This document shows, piece by piece, positions 53,815 through 61,715 of a stretch of 64,000 nucleotides of DNA. The notes beneath the pieces are model-generated. The model did not search any database and was not told the DNA's origin. It was given only the letters and a program-made list of their open reading frames with translations. Origin of the DNA: Leisingera aquimarina DSM 24565 (lineage in GTDB: Bacteria > Pseudomonadota > Alphaproteobacteria > Rhodobacterales > Rhodobacteraceae). Both the position numbers and the translations under genes were made by a program. The stretch is taken from contig NZ_KI421504.1 in assembly GCF_000473165.1 (NCBI RefSeq), forward strand, positions 3,386,094 through 3,450,093. The letters run 5' to 3'. Each line of letters opens with the position of its first letter. Within the stretch, counting starts at the first letter, position 1.

Positions 53815-55977
53815 ATGGACACCTCCCGCTTGCCGCTGACCCGCGATCTGGTGCTGATCGGCGGCGGCCATACCCACGCGCTGGTGCTGCGCAAATGGGG
53901 CATGCGGTCCCTGCCCGGTGCCCGTCTGACCATCATCAACCCCGGCTCGACCGCGCCTTACTCGGGTATGCTGCCCGGTTTCGTCGCAGGCCACTATGCG
54001 CGCGATGAGCTGGACATCGACTTGGTGCGCTTGGCACGGTTTGCCGGTGCCCGCGTGGTGCCGGGCGCGGCGGACCATATCGACACCACGGCCCAGCTTG
54101 TACATGTGCCGGGCCGCCCGCCCATCGCCTATGACGTCGCCTCCGTTGATGTCGGCATCACCTCCGCCATGCCGGACCTGCGGGGCTTTGCCGGCCACGG
54201 CACCCCGGCCAAACCGCTGGGCAGCTTCGCCGCGCAGTGGGGAACGTTCCGCGAGGGCGATGCCCCCGCCTACGTCGCCGTGATCGGAGGCGGCGTTGCA
54301 GGCGTGGAACTGATCCTGGCGATGGCCTTTGCCCTCAGATCCCGCGGCCGGTTGGCCCAGGCGACTCTGATCGACAGCGATCAGGCCCTGCGCGCGATTG
54401 GCGCAAAAGCCCGTCACAGACTGCGCCGCGCTTTGGTCGAACAAGGTGTCCGGCTCGAGGAAAATGCCCGGATCGAACGGATCGAGGCCGACCATATCCT
54501 TCTGCAGGACGGGCGCGAGATCTTGTCGGACTTCACCACCGGTGCCGCCGGCGCCCGCCCCTATGGCTGGCTGGCAGACAGCGGGCTGGACCTGCAAGAC
54601 GGTTTCATCCGGGTCGGCGAAACCCTGCAAAGCTCCGCCACCAATGTCTTGGCCGCCGGCGACTGCGCCCATATGGATTTCGCCCCGCGCCCCAAGGCCG
54701 GCGTCTATGCAGTGCGCCAGGCGCCGGTGCTCTACCACAATCTCCGCGCCCTGCTGACCGGCGACCCCCTGCGCAGATACAAGCCGCAAAAAGACTATCT
54801 GAAACTGATCTCCATGGGCGCCAAGGAAGCGCTTGGCGAACGCTTCGGCACCACCCTCGCAGGCCCGCTGATGTGGAGCTGGAAGGACCGCATCGACCAG
54901 GCCTTCATGGAGAAGTTCCGCGACTTTCCTGCGATGGATCCGCCGGGCCTGCCTGCCGAACATACATTGGGCATGGAGGAAGCGCTGGGTGACAAACCCA
55001 TGTGCGGCGGCTGCGGTGCCAAGGTCGGGCGCGATGCCCTGCTCGGCACGCTCGCCGGTTTTAGCCATGCGGACCGCGAGGACATTACCCCGCTGCCCGG
55101 CGATGACGCGGCACTGCTGACCACCGGCAGCACGCGTCAGGTGATCAGCACCGACCACCTGCGCAGTTTTTGCAATGACCCGGTAATGATGGCCCGCATC
55201 GCCGCCGTGCATGCCTTGGGAGATATCTGGGCAATGGGGGCCGAGCCGCAGGCCGCCACCGCCAATCTGATCCTGCCGCGGATGTCGCCAGAACTTCAGT
55301 CCCGCACCCTGCAGGAAATCATGGGTGCCGCCTCGGACGTGATGCAACAGGCCGGCGCCGCCATCATCGGCGGCCATACCTCGCTGGGCGATGAGCTGAC
55401 CATCGGCTTCACCGTCACCGGCCTCTGCCCCCGCCCCGCGATCACCCTTGCGGGCACCAGGCCGGGCGACGCGCTGATTCTGACCAAGCCCATCGGCTCC
55501 GGCGTGCTGATGGCCGCGGAAATGGCAGGCCAGTCCAAGGGAGAATGGGTGGCCGCCGCGCTGGCGCAGATGAGCCAGCCGCAGGCCACCGCTGCCCGTA
55601 TTCTGCAGGATGCGCATGCGATGACCGACGTGACCGGCTTTGGCCTGCTCGGCCACCTTTTGGGCATCTGCGAGGCGTCCGGTACCGGAGCGGAACTGCA
55701 CACCAGCAAGATCCCTCTGATGCAAGGCGCGGCTGAACTCGCCGGCCGCGGTATCCGCTCCTCGCTGTTTCCCGCCAATCAGGCAGCTATGCCGGAACTG
55801 AAAACCTCCGGCTGGCAGGACCTGCTGTATGACCCGCAAACCGCGGGCGGCCTGCTGGCTGCAGTGGCCGCAGATCAGGCTGATGATTTGCTGGACCAGC
55901 TGCGCGCAGCCGGGTACCCGGCTGCGCTCGTCGGCAAGGCAACGTCAAGCCCCGGCACCATCACCCTCAGTGCCTAG
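53815..55977 (+). CDS. selD: FAD-dependent oxidoreductase / selenide, water dikinase fusion
   Basis: 720 residues. Residues 1 to about 370 form a type II NADH dehydrogenase-like FAD/NAD(P) domain (LVLIGGGHTHALVL, VAVIGGGVAGVELIL, NVLAAGDCAHMDF). Residues from about 390 form SelD: the catalytic Cys400 and Lys403 lie in MCGGCGAKVG, and ATP/Mg sites include LPGDDAALL and GGHTSLGDELTIG. It makes selenophosphate from selenide and ATP. Cys, not selenocysteine, is used, and the second Cys of the usual GCGC motif is Ala402. The oxidoreductase part may supply reduced selenium. GTG 53812 is an alternative start with better spacing. mnmH is convergent 240 bp away. Confidence 0.93.
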   Translation: MDTSRLPLTRDLVLIGGGHTHALVLRKWGMRSLPGARLTIINPGSTAPYSGMLPGFVAGHYARDELDIDLVRLARFAGARVVPGAADHIDTTAQLVHVPGRPPIAYDVASVDVGITSAMPDLRGFAGHGTPAKPLGSFAAQWGTFREGDAPAYVAVIGGGVAGVELILAMAFALRSRGRLAQATLIDSDQALRAIGAKARHRLRRALVEQGVRLEENARIERIEADHILLQDGREILSDFTTGAAGARPYGWLADSGLDLQDGFIRVGETLQSSATNVLAAGDCAHMDFAPRPKAGVYAVRQAPVLYHNLRALLTGDPLRRYKPQKDYLKLISMGAKEALGERFGTTLAGPLMWSWKDRIDQAFMEKFRDFPAMDPPGLPAEHTLGMEEALGDKPMCGGCGAKVGRDALLGTLAGFSHADREDITPLPGDDAALLTTGSTRQVISTDHLRSFCNDPVMMARIAAVHALGDIWAMGAEPQAATANLILPRMSPELQSRTLQEIMGAASDVMQQAGAAIIGGHTSLGDELTIGFTVTGLCPRPAITLAGTRPGDALILTKPIGSGVLMAAEMAGQSKGEWVAAALAQMSQPQATAARILQDAHAMTDVTGFGLLGHLLGICEASGTGAELHTSKIPLMQGAAELAGRGIRSSLFPANQAAMPELKTSGWQDLLYDPQTAGGLLAAVAADQADDLLDQLRAAGYPAALVGKATSSPGTITLSA

Positions 55978-56027
55978 CGGCGCCCGGCGAACAGGGGCCA
56001 GCCCCTCTTGGCCCTGCGGACCAATTC

Positions 56028-56056
56028 ACCCCGAGGTATTTTCAACCAGAAAGAAG
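56028..56056. repeat. Dispersed intergenic repeat, copy D (inverted)
   Basis: Read on the minus strand this gives CTTCTTTCTGGTTGAAAATA followed by CCTCGGGG, matching copies at 19391, 33907 and 36767. A GGGCCA/TGGCCC hairpin lies beside it at about 55995-56013. The remainder of 55978-56216 shows no gene. Confidence 0.6.
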
Positions 56057-56216
56057 CCCGGTTCCGGTGCTTCACCCTTGTGAAATTACTCCCGTCCCGC
56101 TGCCCGGCAGGCAGCTTTACCACCTGGAGCGGAGGCACGCTGCGCGCCAGCGCAGCGCTGCACCCAACGGGAGCGGGGCATCGCAAATGCTCCGGCGACC
56201 GGCGGGAGAACCTTTG

Positions 56217-57269
56217 TCAGAGACCGGACATGAGCGCAGCCACCTGCGCCGCTGCGGCATCCAGGCCCGCTTCGTCCAGCGCATCAGCCTCCACCGTGGC
56301 TGCAATCACCGCACCGATAGCGGTGCGGGACTTGCGGTAGGCGGGGTCATAATGCTCGGCCATCAGCGCCTCGGTCAGCCCGGCCTTGTCACCTGTGTCA
56401 ATGGCAGAAAACCACCCATCTACCACCGCGCCCGAGCGGTACGCGCGCAGGGGGGCCAGCTTTTCACGCAACCTGTCCGCGTCTGACAGGATGTCGTCAT
56501 AGGCCGCCACCAAATAACGGCAGCGGGCCGCAGCCGGTACCTGCAGTTCGATCCGCGGAGCCTGCTTCATTGCCTCCCAGACCGAAGGCGGAATGATCCG
56601 CTGGCCAACCTTGCTCGATTCCGCCTCCACGAGCACCGGGCGGCTAGGGTCCAGCCGCATCAAGGCGCCCGCCACTGCGGATTCAAACCCCTTCTGCGAT
56701 GGCTGCGGCGTGGGCATGTCCCCCAGAAGCGAGCCGCGGTGATTGGCCAGCCCTTCCAGGTCCAGCACCTGCACGCCCGAAGCACCGGCCCGCTTCAGCA
56801 CCTCGGTCTTGGCCGAGCCTGTATAGCCGTCCAGCGCCACCATCCGGTGCGGCAGCGCGGTTTGGTAGAGCGCCGCATTCACCAGCCGCCGGTAGCTTTG
56901 ATAGCCGCCTTCCACCACCTCGGCGCGCCAGCCGATCTGCTGCAGCATCCAGGTGAAGGACCCCGACCGCTGGCCGCCGCGCCAACAATAGACCAGCGGC
57001 TTCCATCCGCCCTCGTGGTGGCTCAGGCTCTGCTCGATGTGGTTTGCGGCATTGCGGAATACCAGTGCCGCGCCCAGCTTGCGCGCCTTGAAGGGGCTGT
57101 CCTGCACATAGATTGTGCCGACCTCGGCGCGTTCCGCGTTGTCCAGCACCGGCAAGCTGATTGCGCCGGGCACATGGTCTTCAGCATATTCCGCCGGGCT
57201 GCGCACGTCGATCACAGTGTCGAACCCGTGGGCATAGAAGTCTTGCAGGGAGGTGAATTTCAGCGCCAT
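56217..57269 (-). CDS. mnmH: tRNA 2-selenouridine synthase
   Basis: 350 residues. An N-terminal rhodanese domain has active Cys95 in PLVYCWRGGQRSGSF. A C-terminal P-loop domain has GYTGSAKTE, in which the second Gly of the Walker A motif is Ala. It replaces sulfur with selenium at the wobble 2-thiouridine using selenophosphate and a geranylated intermediate. Together with the neighbouring SelD it forms a complete 2-selenouridine module. It is convergent with selD. Confidence 0.93.
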   Translation of the reverse strand: MALKFTSLQDFYAHGFDTVIDVRSPAEYAEDHVPGAISLPVLDNAERAEVGTIYVQDSPFKARKLGAALVFRNAANHIEQSLSHHEGGWKPLVYCWRGGQRSGSFTWMLQQIGWRAEVVEGGYQSYRRLVNAALYQTALPHRMVALDGYTGSAKTEVLKRAGASGVQVLDLEGLANHRGSLLGDMPTPQPSQKGFESAVAGALMRLDPSRPVLVEAESSKVGQRIIPPSVWEAMKQAPRIELQVPAAARCRYLVAAYDDILSDADRLREKLAPLRAYRSGAVVDGWFSAIDTGDKAGLTEALMAEHYDPAYRKSRTAIGAVIAATVEADALDEAGLDAAAAQVAALMSGL

Positions 57270-57444
57270 GGCCCATGCCTACCCCGCGCACTAAGCAAGG
57301 AAAAGCCGCAAATGCCGCAGTTGCGGCAATAAAACTTGCACGCATGGCGCACAGGGCAGTATGGCAGTCAAGGTGCACAGACCCGCGGGCAGAAGGCCTG
57401 CACCAGCAGACCGGCCCCAACAGGCCGGCAAGGACCAGAAGGCC

Positions 57445-57936
57445 ATGAACAGCGACCCTTTGGACATTCACACCCTGCCCGGCCACCTGATCCGGCGGCT
57501 GCATCAGATCTCGGTCGCTCAGTTTATGGAACGGATGGCTGAGGAAGGCACGGACCTTACCCCGGTGCAGTTCTCCGCCATGGCCGCGATCCACCGCCAC
57601 CCCGGCATTGACCAGGCCTCCGTTGCGGGGCTCATCGCCTATGACCGGGCCACCTTGGGCAAGGTGGTGGACCGGCTCGTGGAGAAGGGGCTGGTGGAAC
57701 GCCGGGTCTCCAGCGCTGACCGCCGCGCCCGCGAGGTCAGCCTGACCCGTGAGGGCGAGGCGCTTCTGGAACGGATCCTGCCGGTTGTGCGGGCCGCACA
57801 GCCAGGCATCCTGAGCGGCCTTACAAAGGCAGAACGGGAAACCTTTGTCGCCCTGCTGCAAAAGGCGGCCATCGCCGCAAACGACCTGAGCCGCGCGCCG
57901 CAACGCGATTTGCCCTCCTGCCAGGCCGTCGAGTAA
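57445..57936 (+). CDS. MarR-family transcriptional regulator
   Basis: 163 residues with a winged helix (DLTPVQFSAMAAIHRHPGID, ASVAGLIAYDRATLGKVVDR, wing ERRVSSADRRAREVSLT). Ligand and targets are unknown; the group resembles regulators of aromatic-compound genes. ATG 57445 follows AGAAGG; the frame extends upstream to 57361 through Gln/Pro/Arg-rich sequence that is probably not translated. It is isolated between mnmH and the convergent HMCES gene. Confidence 0.88.
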   Translation: MNSDPLDIHTLPGHLIRRLHQISVAQFMERMAEEGTDLTPVQFSAMAAIHRHPGIDQASVAGLIAYDRATLGKVVDRLVEKGLVERRVSSADRRAREVSLTREGEALLERILPVVRAAQPGILSGLTKAERETFVALLQKAAIAANDLSRAPQRDLPSCQAVE

Positions 57937-57938
57937 AT

Positions 57939-58628
57939 TCAGATCAGCCGGCCGCGCGGGATATCTCCGTTCTCAAACAGCTCAATCAGCTCCGGCCCGC
58001 TGGCCCGGTTGGAATTCACCGCAGGATCCACCCGGTGGAAATCCAGAATGCCCGCCGCACCCGGTTGCATCAGCCGCGCCGCGCCGTGGCCGTTCTCGCC
58101 CAGCCATCTGCCCCAGTCCTGCGGTTCCAGAACCAATGGCATCCGGTGATGAAGGGACAACAGCGTCTCATTTGCCGCTGTCGTGACAATGGCGCAGGTC
58201 TTGATGGGATCGTCAGCTCCCCAGCTCTGCCAAACTGCGGCAAAGGCCATGGGGGCCGCGTTGCTGCGGTGAATGTACCAGGGCAGCCGGGCGCCATCCC
58301 CGGCCTTGGTCCATTCATAGAACCCGGTTGCCGGGATCAGACAGCGCCGCTCGCGGCAGGCCGCAGCAAATGCGGGCTTTTGCGCAAGGGTTTCCGCCCG
58401 GGCATTGATCAGCAGCGGCCCGGCACTTTCGCTTTTGTACCAATCCGGCAGAAACCCCCAGCGCATAGAGACCAACTGCCTCCCGCTATCGCCGGCCTGT
58501 ACCGCATGGACCGCGTTGGTCGGGCAAACGTTATAGTCCGGCATCTGGGGCAGATCGTTCGCAGGCTGCGCCGCAAACAGCTGCGCCATTGCATCACTGG
58601 GCAGGGTTATGGCAAATCGTCCGCACAT
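57939..58628 (-). CDS. SOS response-associated peptidase (HMCES/YedK family)
   Basis: 229 residues. The catalytic Cys2 is exposed after Met removal (MCGRFAITLP). Other conserved parts are INARAETLAQKPAFA, CLIPATGFYEWTKAG and LHHRMPLVLEPQDW, with the active-site Glu and His. It forms a covalent link with abasic sites in single-stranded DNA and shields them from strand breakage. It is convergent with the MarR gene, 2 bp apart. Confidence 0.94.
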   Translation of the reverse strand: MCGRFAITLPSDAMAQLFAAQPANDLPQMPDYNVCPTNAVHAVQAGDSGRQLVSMRWGFLPDWYKSESAGPLLINARAETLAQKPAFAAACRERRCLIPATGFYEWTKAGDGARLPWYIHRSNAAPMAFAAVWQSWGADDPIKTCAIVTTAANETLLSLHHRMPLVLEPQDWGRWLGENGHGAARLMQPGAAGILDFHRVDPAVNSNRASGPELIELFENGDIPRGRLI

Positions 58629-58719
58629 GCTGATTTTCTAACCCAGGACTGCCCCCGCGCAAAGTGCCTGCGCACATCCGGGAGGCAACCGCCCTGACAC
58701 CAAGAGACGGATAGGCCAC

Positions 58720-60468
58720 ATGACTCTTCAGAACGACCTCCAGGCAGCGTTCGGCTTTCTCAATCAGGGCAAGTTCAAACAGGCGCTGAAACAGTCCAAA
58801 GCCGGGATCAAGCGGCACAAGACCCATCCGGATTTTCAGAACATCGCGGGCATCTCCCTGTCCGGACTTGGCAAACACCGTGATGCGGTGCCCCATTTCA
58901 AGAAAGCGCTGGCCCTGGCGCCCGGCTTTCATGACGCCCGCAAGAACCTGGCCCAGACGCTTCTGTTCCTGCAGCAGGGCGAGACCGCGATGAAACTGCT
59001 GGACCGGGTGCTGGCGGATCTGCCCGCTGATCAGGGTGCGCTGTATCTGAAGGCGCAGGCGCAGCTGGTGCAGAACGATCCCGAGGCGGCCATCGCCACG
59101 GCAAACGATGCGATCGCCCGCGATGGCAAACAACCGCGGATGCTGCGGCTGCGGGCCATGGCCTGGAAAAATCTGGGCGACGAAAAGGCCGCGCTGGAAG
59201 ACTATCAGGCCACCCTGCGCCTGAACCCCAATGACGTGGATGCGCTGACCAATATCAGCCTGCCGCTGGCCAGGCTGATGCGGCAGGACGAGGCCACAGA
59301 AGCCGCGCAGAAAGCGGTTGCCCTGGCGCCCGATAACCTGGAGGCACGGCGGCGGCTGGCCAGCCAGCTGATCTCCAACGGAGAATCCGATGCCGCCCGC
59401 GCGCACTGCCTGGCGATTTTGGATCTGGCCCCCAAAGACAGCCAGGTGCTGGAAATGCTGGCCCGGCTCAACAGCCGTGAACAGAACGCAGAGCTGCTGC
59501 CGGTGGCGCAAAAGGCGCTGAAAGCGGCCCCGCCGCACTCGCAGGACCGGGCCAACGTCAGCTTTGCCCTGGCCCGGATCGCCGATCAGGCGGGCGGCAA
59601 GGATGCCTTTGCGTCCCACAACGACGAGGCCAACGCCTGCATGGCGGCGCAGAACCCCTATGATTACGAGGACAGCGAACGCCAGTTCAGCCGCCTCATG
59701 GCCGCCTTCCCGGAGGCGATCACCCCGGCGGAGACTGAAGCTGACAGCCCGCGCCCGATCTATGTGGTGGGGATGCCGCGCTCCGGCACCACCCTCACCG
59801 AAACCGTGATCGGCCTGCACCCCGACGTGTTCCCGCTGGGCGAGCGCGGCGTACCGGCCTTCCTGCTGCATCCCTACCTGGACAAGGATCAGGACTTCGC
59901 CCCCGAGGCCGCCCGCACATTCGTGTCCGAGGACATCAGCCGCCTGCCGGAAATGCCCGAGGGCACCGCAGCCTATGTCGACAAGATGCCCGACAATTAC
60001 CGCCTGCTGGGCCATCTGCTGACCGCTTACCCCGATGCACGGTTTGTTCATCTTTGCCGCGACCCGCGCGATGTGGCGCTGTCGATCTGGCGCGGCTATT
60101 TCTCCGGCAGCTCGCTCACCTATGCCTATGATCTGAAGGCAATGGCGCACCGCTTCAACCTTTATGGCCGGCTGATGCAGCACTGGCGCCGGGTGATGCC
60201 GGGGCGGATTTATGATCTGCGCTATGAAAACCTGGTTGCGGACATCGAGGGAGAAAGCCGCAAGCTGGCAGAATTCTGCGGGCTGGACTGGGTTGAGGAC
60301 ATGGCCCACCCGGAACGGCACGAGGGCCAGGTGCTGACGCTGTCGAACACCCAAGTCAGGCAGACGGCGCACACGCGTTCAATCGGCAAGTGGGAAAAAT
60401 ACGCCGATGTTCTGGCGCCGTTCATCGACGGGCTGGACCCGGAAATCTGGCCGGAAATCAAAGGGTAA
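58720..60468 (+). CDS. TPR-repeat sulfotransferase
   Basis: 582 residues. The N-terminal 280 residues are tetratricopeptide repeats. The C-terminal part is a sulfotransferase: the 5'-phosphosulfate loop is VVGMPRSGTTLTE and the 3'-phosphate site is FVHLCRDPRDVALSIW. It probably transfers sulfate from PAPS to an unknown acceptor. Relatives are frequent in marine alphaproteobacteria. No sulfotransferase substrate pathway is encoded next to it. Confidence 0.9.
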   Translation: MTLQNDLQAAFGFLNQGKFKQALKQSKAGIKRHKTHPDFQNIAGISLSGLGKHRDAVPHFKKALALAPGFHDARKNLAQTLLFLQQGETAMKLLDRVLADLPADQGALYLKAQAQLVQNDPEAAIATANDAIARDGKQPRMLRLRAMAWKNLGDEKAALEDYQATLRLNPNDVDALTNISLPLARLMRQDEATEAAQKAVALAPDNLEARRRLASQLISNGESDAARAHCLAILDLAPKDSQVLEMLARLNSREQNAELLPVAQKALKAAPPHSQDRANVSFALARIADQAGGKDAFASHNDEANACMAAQNPYDYEDSERQFSRLMAAFPEAITPAETEADSPRPIYVVGMPRSGTTLTETVIGLHPDVFPLGERGVPAFLLHPYLDKDQDFAPEAARTFVSEDISRLPEMPEGTAAYVDKMPDNYRLLGHLLTAYPDARFVHLCRDPRDVALSIWRGYFSGSSLTYAYDLKAMAHRFNLYGRLMQHWRRVMPGRIYDLRYENLVADIEGESRKLAEFCGLDWVEDMAHPERHEGQVLTLSNTQVRQTAHTRSIGKWEKYADVLAPFIDGLDPEIWPEIKG

Positions 60469-60474
60469 ATCGGC

Positions 60475-60783
60475 CTATTTCGTGTAAGCCTTGCGCGCCA
60501 GTTCCAGCCGCGCATCCATCATCGACATCTCTTTCAGGATCTCCTGCCGGCGGCTGCGGTCGCCGGCCTCGCGCAGCTCCGCCCGCAGGCGCTGCAGCTC
60601 GCGCGACAGGCTCACGAACTCCGGCACTCCGCCGCTTTCGCGCACCAGCCGGCTCAACAGCTCATTCTCCGGGTCTTCGCATTCCGGCAGCGGCCTGCCC
60701 GCGCCAGCCAGATTGTCAAAGGCGCCGTCCTTTTCGGCGGCGTCGATCCGGGCATTGATGAGGTCGATCAGCGGGTGGTCCAT
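60475..60783 (-). CDS. DUF1992 (DnaJC28-like) protein
   Basis: 102 residues. The family core is HPLIDLINARIDAAEKDGAF, followed by DNLAGAGRPLP, then a helical region rich in Arg and Glu. Function unknown; the name comes from a conserved human domain protein. ATG 60783 begins the conserved part. It is convergent with the sulfotransferase, 6 bp apart. The 135 bp upstream to the GST stop hold GC-rich inverted repeats only. Confidence 0.88.
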   Translation of the reverse strand: MDHPLIDLINARIDAAEKDGAFDNLAGAGRPLPECEDPENELLSRLVRESGGVPEFVSLSRELQRLRAELREAGDRSRRQEILKEMSMMDARLELARKAYTK

Positions 60784-60918
60784 GGCAGATATTTTGCCAC
60801 GTCCGCACGGCAAGTAAAACCCTTTGCAGCTTGCGCCCGCCTGGCCGGCAGGCCAGGCAGCGCTTGCCCACTCCACGGGGGCAAGCGCTCGCCCCCTCCC
60901 GCATGGGGCGGGGCTGCC

Positions 60919-61527
60919 TTATTCCGCCGCCTGCGGCGTCGGATTTGCTGTTTTCCAGGCCTCCAGTGCTTCGATCCGGGCGATCCAGCGCAAGATATTG
61001 CCGTAGCCCTCAACCGGATACTGGCAGGACTCGCGGTAACACAGGATCGCCGCCACCGAGACATCCGCCGTGGTCATCGCCTCCCCCGACAGCCAGTTGC
61101 GCCCGTCCAGATGACCGTCCAGCACCTTGGCACACTTGTGGAAGTCCTCCTCCGCCGCCGCCATGTCGATATCCTCCCGCCCGAAAAAGTGGCGCGAGAT
61201 GAACTTGCTGCAGGCAGGCGTCCAGTGGCAGCCCTCCCAGAACTGCCAGCGCATTATGTCATAGCGCTGGTTCGAGCGCGGCCACAGCGGCGTGTCCTGA
61301 TCGGTGCACAGCCGGTTGACGATCGCGTTGGATTCCCACAGCGAGGATCCGTCGTCCTCCTCCAGCACCGGCACCTTGGCATTGGGGTTGAGTTCCGCAA
61401 ACGCCTCATGAAATTGGTCGCCAGCCTGCAGGTCCACGATATTGACCGGCAGATCCAAACCTAAAAAATTGTTTGTGGTCAACACCTTGCGTGAATTTGG
61501 AGACGGAGGGAAAACATACAGTTTCAT
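60919..61527 (-). CDS. Glutathione S-transferase family protein
   Basis: 202 residues. Thioredoxin-like N-terminal domain (LYVFPPSPNSRKVLTTNNFL; VPVLEEDDGSSLWESNAIVN carries the cis-Pro and glutathione-binding Glu-Ser) and an all-helical C-terminal domain (LDGRNWLSGEAMTTADVSVA). The substrate is unknown. The start MKLYVFPPS at 61527 is preceded by AGAGAGGC. Its upstream 188 bp are unusually AT-rich for the window. Confidence 0.9.
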   Translation of the reverse strand: MKLYVFPPSPNSRKVLTTNNFLGLDLPVNIVDLQAGDQFHEAFAELNPNAKVPVLEEDDGSSLWESNAIVNRLCTDQDTPLWPRSNQRYDIMRWQFWEGCHWTPACSKFISRHFFGREDIDMAAAEEDFHKCAKVLDGHLDGRNWLSGEAMTTADVSVAAILCYRESCQYPVEGYGNILRWIARIEALEAWKTANPTPQAAE

Positions 61528-61715
61528 GGGGCTGCCTCTCTGGATCAATTTATTAACACTTTGGTTAAATAACGGATCCAGATCCCTGCGTCAAGGCTGG
61601 GCACCCCCGACATCCATCCCGCATACGGTTGGGAATTTTAATATTCAATAAATAAAATGTGTAAGCAATCCTGCCCCAATGCTTCGCGCGCGAAACATTG
61701 GGTGGAACTGCTGGC
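61528..61715. other. AT-rich intergenic region upstream of the GST gene
   Basis: No gene. It contains the dyad TTAAC-N6-GTTAA (61553-61568), within 26-41 bp of the GST start, and an AT-rich stretch near 61625-61660. It probably holds the GST promoter. Confidence 0.5.

Noticed and set aside
55003-55014. Selenocysteine codon in SelD
   Set aside because: The active-site codon is TGC (Cys); there is no in-frame TGA.
53761-55839. Minus-strand reading frame of 692 codons opposite selD
   Set aside because: Antisense artefact; no signal peptide, domain or ribosome site.
61553-61568. CtrA-like TTAA pair upstream of the GST gene
   Set aside because: Spacing between the TTAA halves is 8, not the 7 of the CtrA box; kept only as a dyad in the intergenic entry.
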